This document shows, one piece after another, positions 56,010 to 64,000 of a stretch of 64,000 nt of DNA. The stretch covers positions 25,938,501-26,002,500 of the forward strand of contig OY821786.1 in the NCBI GenBank assembly GCA_963682175.1. Reading direction: 5' to 3'. A program made the position numbers and the translations under genes. Origin of the DNA: Triglochin maritima (taxonomy: Eukaryota; Streptophyta; Magnoliopsida; Alismatales; Juncaginaceae). The notes under the pieces are model-generated. The model did not search any database. It was not told where the DNA came from and saw only the letters and a list, made by a program, of their open reading frames with translations. The first letter of the stretch is position 1; every line of letters begins with the position of its first letter.

Positions 56010-57908
56010 ATATACACAAGGTTCTTCCTTACATTGGACGAAATGAATCTTTTTGACTTCCTCGTCAAAGTGCTTGTTCCAACTCCTTCATGCTTGCTTC
56101 AATCCATAAATGGCTCATTGAAGGTTGCATACTTTCTCACCATTCTTTGGATCTTCAAAACCTTGACGTTGTTCCATGTACACATCCTCCTCCAAGTTCC
56201 CATTAAGGAACGTTGTTTTGGCATCCATTTACCATATTTCATAATCATGAAATGTGGCAATAGCGAGATAATCCGAATAGACTTGAACATGGCAACCAGT
56301 GAAAAAGTTTCATCAAAATCAATTCCTTAAACTTGAGTGAAACCTTTTGCTACAAGCCTTGCTTTGTAGGTTGTTAACTTCCCATCCATATCCATCTTCC
56401 TCTTAAAGACCCATTTATTTTGAACAGCTTTCCTTCCTTGAGGAAGGTCAACCAAGTTCGATACTTTATTATCATATATGGATTCTATTTCGGATTCCAT
56501 GACTTTAAACCATTGTTTGGAGTCTTCCCTTTCCATTGCTACTTGAAAGGTCGAGGTATCATTGGTATCAAGTATCATGATCTCATGAAGTGTCAAATAC
56601 ATATCGGGTTTTTTCTTTCCCTCGTAGACCTTCTAAGTTCTTTTGTTTCGACGTGTACTTCTTGAACTTCTTCCACAATTTCTTGCGGAATTTCTTCATG
56701 TTCGATTCTCGAACGTACACTTGGCGGGGATGATTGAGTTTCACTCACAATTGCTTGTGAGGGTTCCTCACTCATGCTCCCACTAACTAATGGAAAATCG
56801 GTTGGGCCTTCATGATCTTGAATGTTTTCATTCATGTCGTGATCTTGTAGAATATCTTAAGTTTTCTCAAGCACAATTCTACTCCCACTACTTTTAATTC
56901 TTTCGAGAAATTCTTTCTCTAAGAATACGGCATCCCTCTCGACAATCATTCGATTAGAGGTTTTATGCCAAAAGTAGTATCCTCTTGTTTTATGAAGATA
57001 AACTATAACGACTATAGTCATTCGTGAACGTAATGAAGTACATAAAACGATCTCTTGCACTTATACTCATTGGATACGTCGGAATGTATCAAATCTAATA
57101 AGTTACTCGCTCTCCGTCATTTTGCCCATTAGACAAGGTTCGTAAGTCTACAATGATTTAAAATCAAGTTGACCAAGAAGGTTTGCTTCTTGCAATTTCT
57201 TGATGCATTTTTCATTTATGTGACCAAGAAGATAGTGCCACAAGAGTGTACCATTCACCTTTAGTTGTTTTAAAGCATTTAGTTGTTGATGTTTAAAATT
57301 TATTTTTTATTTAATTCAAGCAAATAGAGTCCATTTCTTATGAAAGCATTTGCATAGAAAATTATATTCTTCAATATAGACAAGCAAGAGTTTGAAATAT
57401 TTATATTAAAATTATCCATATCCAAACATGATACAAAAAAAATATTCTTGCTAATTGAAGGCACATAATAGATGTTCTTTAGACATAAATTTAAACCACT
57501 AGACAATTGAAGCTCCCTGGAACCTTGTGCAATCGCAGCGACGCTTGCACCATTTCCAACCTTAAAAATTATCTCCTTTTTCGCGAGTTCCGTCCTATCC
57601 TTTAGTAGCTGCACATTAGAAATTACGTGAGCACAAGATCTGGTATCAATTACCCAATCATGGACAGAGGTGGCTAAATTTATTTCAATAACAAATATAC
57701 CTTTAGCCTTTTTGGGGCGTTTTCGCTCAATGATCCCGTTGTCAAGATACTCCTTGTACTTGCCGCAATTCGGGTGGATGTGTCCTTTTCCACCGCAGTG
57801 ATAACACTCAGTATTAGGAGTAGGAGATTTCGAAGAGTTCCCCCTCGAGGTACTTGCATGAGCCCCTCCCACTCCGCTTCCCTTCAACACCTTTTTTGCT
57901 AATTTGCT
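56010..57908 (-). pseudogene. Copia pol-gag remnant, family Y, copy B
   Basis: On the minus strand: 56327-56602 is the start of reverse transcriptase ([28 protein letters not shown]). 56593-56835 is the linker. 56857-57120 is a heavily deleted integrase. 57300-57890 is one open frame of 196 codons with the CYHCGGKGHIHPNC knuckle, the protease region with DTRSCAH instead of DTGSCAH, and KVGNGASVAAIAQG. The glycine-to-arginine change would inactivate the protease. RNase H is absent because the left side is cut inside the CACTA element. Confidence 0.82.
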
Positions 57909-58191
57909 TTTGCATACTCGTGTCGTTTAATATTAGTAGAGCTACAATACTCTTTAACCAACACGACAATCTTATCTCAGTAATTAATGTTCCATGTACA
58001 TTTACCATGATTGTGAATAACATTTGATTTATGTAAATCATTATCTTTTAAAGCTCTACAGTTAAGGACCAAGAGTCTCTTCCTTAACCCTTCTAAAAGA
58101 CGAATACATTAATCAAGGAACAAAATGTTTGCACATCCAATTCCTAATAATTGACATATAAAAGTAAAACATTTAGAACACATTCCTTTCA
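57909..58191 (-). repeat. 5' LTR remnant of copia family Y, copy B
   Basis: Same gag-to-LTR deletion junction as copy A at 34522. It ends CATTCCTTTCA and is followed by AAAAT where copy A has AAAAC. Confidence 0.8.
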
Positions 58192-58870
58192 AAAATACCA
58201 TACTATATTATTTCCTATCCTACATATGAACCAAAATCCCTACACTTAAGGTTTCACAATAGGAGTTTAAGGGTCCCTATTTCAACAAACTTCCTTATAC
58301 AAACCAACACGAACTCCATCAAAAGAAGGAGACTCACTAGGTATGGATTAATTAAAGCACTAGGCAAGAAAAATAATGCAACTCACCCAACGATCTTGAT
58401 ATAGCATGATATATTAATGTAAAATGAAACATGTACACTATCATGACCCTAACAATGCAAACAAAAGAAAACAAAAGAGAATGAAAAGACTCGACTATGT
58501 ACACATGTAAAGTACTCTCATACTTACTTCATGCATTATCCTCAATGAATGTGAGTATGATACTACATGAATTTATGCATGAACAAGAAAAGATCTCACT
58601 AACGTGAAGCGTAAAAGGAAGTTCATGGTTATGTTGATGGACATAAAGCTAAATCCCCTAAAACCGGCCTACGAGATACTTAAGAAGGGAGTACAAGTAC
58701 ACATGTTTGGTTTTCTTTTTTGAATATGTACAAACATGAAATCTCAACTATTCGTATGGTTGAGTGCAGGGGAGGTTCATGAAGGATTATGACATCCTCG
58801 ACTTCAGCTGGTGCCCTCTCCAAGTAAGGTTTGAGGAATCTACCATCATGGAATGTACCAGAAATACTAA
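58192..58870 (-). mobile_element. Old gypsy remnant, copy B
   Basis: Collinear with 34765-35400 (CCCTACACTTAAGG near 58237; ATGCATTATCCTCAATGAATG near 58533). It has an extra ~60 bp near 58780-58835 that copy A lacks. No gene. Confidence 0.65.
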
Positions 58871-59080
58871 TTGTACAATTTTGCCTCTTTATAACACATT
58901 ATTGCCAAAACGTTAATGTCAACCAGTCACAAACAAAACCATGTGCTATATTAAAATAGGACATAAAAGGTGACTTAAATGTATTAACTCGTTGAGTACA
59001 AATCTAAAAGTATTTTATTTTCATAGTTATGACTGAGTAATAATCCAATATCATAACTTATATTTAGAGCAGTTTGTCAC

Positions 59081-59087
59081 TATAAAA
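59081..59087 (+). promoter_or_regulatory. TATA box of peptide gene B1
   Basis: TATAAAA lies 104 bp before the ATG at 59185. A1 has TATAAATA at the equivalent place. Some 120 bp of sequence upstream is shared with the other family members. Confidence 0.6.
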
Positions 59088-59184
59088 ACTGCTGGAGGCA
59101 AGGGAGTCTTACACTAGAGTTTCATTCTATTCTTCTTTCTAGTAATAAAGATTTCTTAAACTCCGAACCTTCAAATCTTGTGCA

Positions 59185-59862
59185 ATGGCATCAAAGGCTA
59201 TTGTTATGTTCACCGTCCTGGTGATTATGGTTGTGCTCATCCCATATCATGTAGTGGCTTCCTCTGATGTGGTGATCCATTCCGACGAGTTGTCGAATTC
59301 CAAAATGACAACAGGCATATCGACCAAATATAGTAAGTTTGATAATAATTTTATTGGACTTGGTGATTTTTAGTAATTTTGAGATACGTTTTGAATAGGT
59401 ATAAAATATAAATAAAATTGAACATACTATATTTGTCAGTCTCTTGATCTTATATAAAATGATTATCAAATTTTATGATTTTCAACGTGCACGAATAACT
59501 CATGTTGTATATAAAAATAAATAGTTTGAATTCTCAATTATAGTTATACTTTTTGAAAATGTATTAGGAACATAAACCTAAAGTAAATCGAGAGAATTCT
59601 GATTTTTTTCCTTCCATGAATGATTGACGAAATTTTGACTTAAATCAAATGCTCTTTAATGCAAGGTGAATTTTAATTGTTTTGACGAATGCACAGCAAA
59701 TGGACATGGGGTTATTTCTGTATAGGAACATTGTATAACATCGGTGGAGGCAACTACAGCTGTAGGGGACAATGGAAATGTGCTTCACCAATATACTGCA
59801 CCGACACTATTTACTGGTTCCCAGGATCTAAAGTATATGCGTGCATTGGAAATTGTTACTAA
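59185..59862 (+). CDS. Two-exon small secreted cysteine peptide B1
   Basis: Exon 1 is 59185-59332, the intron starts GTAAGT at 59333 and ends TATAG at 59725, and exon 2 is 59726-59862. Exons add to 285 bases, 94 codons plus stop, and the phase fits (one base carried over). The protein starts MASKAIVMFTVLVIMVVLIP, a strong signal peptide with cleavage likely near VVASS, then a ~25-residue spacer (VVIHSDELSNSK). Exon 2 gives GGGNYSCRGQWKC, ASPIYCTDTIYWFPGS and KVYACIGNCY, with five cysteines spaced 5, 5, 14 and 3. A polyadenylation-like AATAAA is at 59937-59942. I do not recognise the family. The odd cysteine number could mean dimerisation or loss of one cysteine. Paralogues are A1, A2, B2 and B3. 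A role as a secreted signal or defence peptide is only inference. Confidence 0.65.
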
Positions 59863-60198
59863 GTTTTCATCAGGTATACACTTTGCATGGTTACGCTTAT
59901 ATATAGCATCCCAATTCCCAAATATTATTGTAAGTAAATAAAAGAATCAAAACCATGTAATATTTGTGTAATGATCTAAATAAATACGTGTTATTCCATA
60001 ATTTTTTTGTTGTCGTTCCAATATCGCAAGCTAAGTTATTTCCCACCTGGAGACTGTTTTGAATGATATGATATTCTATATTAGACAACCGGAAGTATTA
60101 GACATGCACGCAAGCCTTTTATATATAGGAGTCTCCTATTTTTCTTTGTTTTAATAAAGAATTTCGGAGAGACTTAAAACCTTTTAGTCCAAAAAACA

Positions 60199-60378
60199 AT
60201 GGCATCAAATGTTGTAGTTATGTTTAACATCCTTGTGATTATTGTCATGGTCATCCCAATTCATATATTGGCTGCTTCCAATGTATTAATCCATCCCGAA
60301 GAGTTATCTAATTCGAAAATGGAAAATGGAGTATCGGCCAAAGATAGTATGTTATATAATATTGTTTTGAATTCATAA
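60199..60378 (+). pseudogene. Peptide gene B2, exon 1 only
   Basis: 59 codons: MASNVVVMFNILVIIVMVIP, IHILAASNVLIHPEELSNSK, then VSAKDSMLYNIVLNS and stop. The first ~49 residues align with exon 1 of B1; the donor GTATGT follows GCCAAAGATA. No cysteine exon follows; instead a copy of the family promoter leads into B3. A TATA-like TTATATATA lies near 60119. It could encode a short secreted peptide without cysteines if unspliced. Confidence 0.55.
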
Positions 60379-60674
60379 TTCATTATGAAAATGTTTAGCG
60401 ACAAAAATTTACGGTAAAATCTCAACCAAGTAAAATAAACATAAAAGTGTGATATATTAAAATAGGACATGAATCATGATTTTAAATTTGTTAACTCGTT
60501 CAGAACGATCCGAATAATAAATTATTCTACATGATTAGGACCGAGCAACAACCCAATATAATAAATTATAATTAGAGCAATTGCATGCAAGCCTTTTATA
60601 GGAGTCTCCTTCTATTTTTCTTTGTTGTAAGAAAGAATTTGGGAGAGACTTTTAATATCCAAGTTGAAGAAACA

Positions 60675-60854
60675 ATGGCATCAAAGGCTTTAGTTATGTT
60701 TAGCATCCTTGTGATTTCAGTCATGGTCATCCACATTCATATATTGGCTGCTTCCCATGTATTAATCCATCCCAATGAGTTATGTAATTCCAAAATAGCA
60801 AATGGAGTATCCGCCAAAGATAGTATGTTATATAATATTGTTTTGAATTCGTAA
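60675..60854 (+). pseudogene. Peptide gene B3, exon 1 only
   Basis: 59 codons: MASKALVMFSILVISVMVIH then ILAASHVLIHPNELCNSK. An in-frame ATG at 60585 would lengthen it, but homology supports 60675. A TATA-like TTTTATAGG lies near 60593. One cysteine replaces a serine of the relatives. No exon 2 is visible. The signal peptide is less clean, with histidines in the core. Confidence 0.55.
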
Positions 60855-61044
60855 TTGATTATGGAAATGCTTAGCGAGAAAACGTTACAGTAAAATCTCA
60901 ACCAACGACAACAAACTCAAAATAAGTGATATATTAAAGTAGGACATGAATCACGACATTAAATTTGTTAACTCTTTGAGAACGAACCGAATAATAAATC
61001 ATTTTACATGGTTAGGACTAAGGACCAAACAATAACCCAATCTA
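60855..61044 (+). other. Promoter-like copy after B3 without gene
   Basis: GATATATTAAAGTAGGACATGAATCACGAC and following (60929 on, described by position) repeats the DNA upstream of B3 and B1. The expected TATA and ATG do not follow; sequence related to 4060 begins at about 61045. Probably a fourth unit truncated by the CACTA-related DNA. Confidence 0.45.
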
Positions 61045-63010
61045 ACAACTCCATAATTGTTAATATATTACTCATGTAAGTATGTTCTAATAATATTTCT
61101 TTATGTATCAGGTGAAATCTCACCCACACAACAATTTTACTTGCAATGGTAACAATGTCTCAAATGGACTAGTTGTACTCTACATTATTCAAACAAAATG
61201 AAATCAGGAATATGGCACCTTGTAAAAACCAAATGTAATTCAAAACACAATAGCCAAACCAAAACACCAAAAATCTTAATGACAACAAAATTTTAAAAAC
61301 CAGAAAATTATGAACTCCAATGGTATAAAGAACATGAATCAAGTTGACAATTTCTCCTATAGCTAGGAGTACAGGAAATTGAAAAAACGTTTTGCAATTT
61401 AAAGTCTATTTAATCGGCATCCGCCCACAATTTTTATTTTTTAAAATTTTTAAATTTTTTATTGTAGGATCCGTAGATATATTCTCTGTGATATATGTAT
61501 GTATGAAGCATCAAAATCAGAATAGAGTTTAGAAGAAATACTTATGTCACAAATTCGCATTCTTCCATCCCCAGATTAAATTGCTAAAGTCTCAAATGTA
61601 ATCCCAAAATATACTGCAATCTCCCTCAAAACCCAACTCTTATGCTTTATATCACTAATAATGTCTCCTGCAAAAACAAAATAGAATGATAAATAAATTA
61701 ATGTAATGAATGGAATGATAAACAAAAAACTGAAAAACAATACATGTATTAGTCAAGTGGTCAAAACAGACCGAATGTCCTCAATTGCCGAAAACGAAAC
61801 AACTATCGATGAAGATTCTCAATATATGTGAATTAGTATCGTGGACAATCTCCAATCAGTGCAATACAACCCTACAACACAATAAGTTAGTTTATATAGT
61901 CTTTCTTTCTCCATGTTACCCCATATATCTCTGTAAGGAATCAATAAAACTAAGTTAAGAATATAATGCAAATACTAAAAAACATGTAGTATTTCAAACA
62001 CGAATCATTGAAGTACACTTAAAATAAGTAATGTTCATCTTTTTCATACGTGTTTATGTAACATTTCAAATTGATTTTAATAGGTATCTCTACCAAATGA
62101 TGTTTGGTCCAAGAATTGATTATTTCAAATTGATTATTTTTGTCTCACTATACTCTGCAACACAAGAAGTCAAAAGGATTATACAATACCTTCGATAATT
62201 GCATACGTGATGCAAGAACAAAAGAAGTTTTGTTATCTAGGACCATATTGGTAGTCGTAAGTATCTCATTATATTCTATAATACTTGTAATTTAATTATA
62301 TTTCAATTGGGAATCACAAATAATATTAACATTAAATAATTGATGAAGTAATTTTAACATGAACGGTTTTCAGTGATCTTTGGATGTTAGCTTTGGTATG
62401 TCCCGATACGTATGCTGCCTACTGGTTTGACCGTCTGGCATCTTACAAATCCAGCAATGATTTGAAGAATATTATTCAAGTGTCAGTTATTTTGAATAAC
62501 TACCTTCATATTCTAAGTAAATTTGTTGTTATTGAATTTTTGAATCTCTTTTCGATCATTTACATATTTTGGTAGGGCAATAAATATCTAAATGTTTATG
62601 GGTAATACAAGGAGAGGTCAAAAGAAGCAAATAATTTGACATGCCATGAAGATAAGATGATTCAGCTATGTTTGTATATATAAAATGCATTGCACTTTGC
62701 ATTAATTTCGTTTTTTTCCTAATATACATGACATTTTAATTGTAGTACCGTAAAGAAGTTGAAAATACTTAATGTGGTTACTAGATAATGAATTATATGG
62801 AAGAAATTATTGAGTTGGGAGTGCAACCGGAAGATTTAAGAGAGGTATTTTGATATATATTTCATGTTGCGTTATATATGTTTGGTGTCACAATTTATAG
62901 GTTAATATATGGGTTGTTTACTATGTAGATTTTCGAAGACATCCTTCAACCATTTTTGCAGGAGGTGAGAGACAATATGCAAGAGAAGTAGTCTTCTTTT
63001 TTAATCAGTC
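61045..63010 (+). pseudogene. CACTA-associated Ulp1-like protease remnant
   Basis: Plus-strand pieces: 61045-61130 and 62040-62160 match 4060-4140 and 4400-4515. Near 62170-62265 the frame reads IAYVMQEQKKFCYLGPYW. 62384-62575 reads WMLALVCPDTYAAYWFDRLA then NDLKNIIQVSV, the His-Trp to Asp part of a C48 protease. 62770-62850 reads IMNYMEEIIELG next to a TGTGGTTAC (CGY) that would carry the catalytic Cys, with stops on both sides. 61130-62040 holds nothing I recognise. Orientation and order match the CACTA-type region at 3000-4515. Confidence 0.5.
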
Positions 63011-63720
63011 GTATGTTGTGAAGAAGTTAATTAATAAATGTAAGTTTATCGGGTGATGGCCGGTGTCCTTTCTATGCTTTTATTATGATAGATGAATATA
63101 TATGTATATATATTATTGCAGTCATTCATCCTACTAACTGAGAATTTTGGTATGATAGTTCAATTTCTAGGGTAGGTGAGTTGAATGTACAAACATTGTT
63201 TATAGCACATGCATATTTTACAGCAGTACCTTCACTTGAACAACCTTCCAATTAACTTTATTTTTTGTGTAAGTGTACGTCTTTTTCAAATGTTTTGAGA
63301 TTATTTGGTACATATAATTCAATTTTGTACATATTCAAACTTTTGAGATTATTTTAAGCTTAAGGATCGTAATGCAACTAAATTATATATATGACAATTT
63401 TAATTTGTATATACATTTGTAAAATGGAATTATATGTATGACAGTTTTTGTATATACATGTGGTGCAATTCGTTTTCCAATTGCAGGGAATTTTATGTGA
63501 AATTAAAAATAAAATCAAAATTTCCAAAAAACAAATAAAAGGGCATATCTCGTCGGTTACTTGGTTGAAACCGATGTGTATGTTATTTTTATTTGATTTT
63601 TTTGGGGATACCACGTCTGTCAATTAACTAAACCACCGACGTGGTATGTCCTTTTATTTGATTTTTTATCGGAATTCTATTTTTAATAAAATGACATACC
63701 ACATATGTGTTTATGGTTAA
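63011..63720. other. AT-rich DNA with CACTA-like subterminal repeats
   Basis: No gene. At 63550-63655 CGTCGGTTACTTGGTTGAAACC and ACCGACGTGG (inverted copies) resemble the ACGTCGGTTTT subterminal motifs of the CACTA elements. This may be the end of the element whose Ulp1-like gene is just upstream. No clear CACTA terminus is seen. Confidence 0.4.
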
Positions 63721-64000
63721 TGATTGACATCATTTCATGCTTATATTTGTATCTTATATCCATTATCTTTCACCTAAATAGGTTTGAAGACAAGAGGCAC
63801 AAAAGGACCTAAAAGCATGAAAAAGGCCAAGATCGAAGGACCAATGAGCAAACAAGAATACTCCACACCATATTGGGGAGTATTTTGGCAATTCTATTCG
63901 GGTCGGAGCTCCAGAAAGCCAAGTAGATGCATCAAAGACAAACAAAGAGTTCCAGCAAAGCCCAACAGAAAGCCCAGACGGATCTGGACTCTGTAGACCA
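63721..64000 (+). mobile_element. LTR-B start, cut by window edge
   Basis: Begins TGATTGACATCATTTCATGC like 13357, then carries CAAACAAGAATACTCCACACC as at 13578. It lacks the ~45 bp containing GCTACGTAACGAG. It runs off the window at the point where the palindrome would be expected. Confidence 0.75.

Overview
The window is plant nuclear DNA. The evidence is Ty1/copia elements primed by initiator tRNA-Met, Tat/Athila-like Ty3/gypsy elements primed by tRNA-Asp, CACTA (En/Spm) and MULE-type transposon remnants, Ulp1-type protease genes of the transposon-associated plant kind, and short two-exon genes with GT..AG introns. I cannot name the species. The DNA is mostly AT-rich and almost wholly nested transposable elements. 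The only convincing non-transposon genes are a small family of signal-peptide, cysteine-containing proteins.

Layout. 1-1985: truncated copia gag joined to an LTR end (family Z). 1986-4515: gypsy remnant, then a decayed CACTA gene region. 4520-7575: two copia 5' ends, one split by a solo gypsy LTR (LTR-B). 7575-15283: a gypsy element with LTR-B, gag but no pol, plus a partial repeat of its own 3' region. 15284-17385: GC-rich unassigned DNA and a copia reverse transcriptase fragment. 17549-24958: a nearly pristine gypsy element with 1202-bp LTRs, 5-bp target duplication and an intact 857-codon gag-protease ORF but no reverse transcriptase, RNase H or integrase. 25500-34764: a decayed copia element (family Y, target duplication AAAAC) that carries a nested CACTA element and a nested family-Z solo LTR. 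34770-36960: gypsy remnant and peptide genes A1 and A2. 37812-39882: family-Y 5' LTR. 39883-51460: a MULE zinc-knuckle fragment, a 42-bp tandem array, a gag-only copia element (family Z), a second copy of array plus LTR, and a decayed Ulp1-like protease gene. 51470-54600: GC-rich LTR-like pieces with telomere-like and other repeats. 54650-60500: a second copy of the 29.4-36.9 kb block, with the best peptide gene (B1) and two exon-1-only relatives. 61045-63700: CACTA-associated Ulp1-like remnant. 63721-end: start of another LTR-B.

How it fits together. Three LTR-element families here carry gag but no pol, so they would depend on enzymes supplied by other elements. Their LTR promoters share a design: family-specific palindromes roughly 90-150 bp or more upstream of the TATA box. 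Two rearrangements can be read base by base: a segmental duplication carrying nested insertions and peptide genes, and a tandem duplication followed by LTR-LTR recombination that left a chimeric LTR. The most interesting candidate system is the undescribed peptide family at 35.6-36.9 kb and 59.1-60.9 kb.
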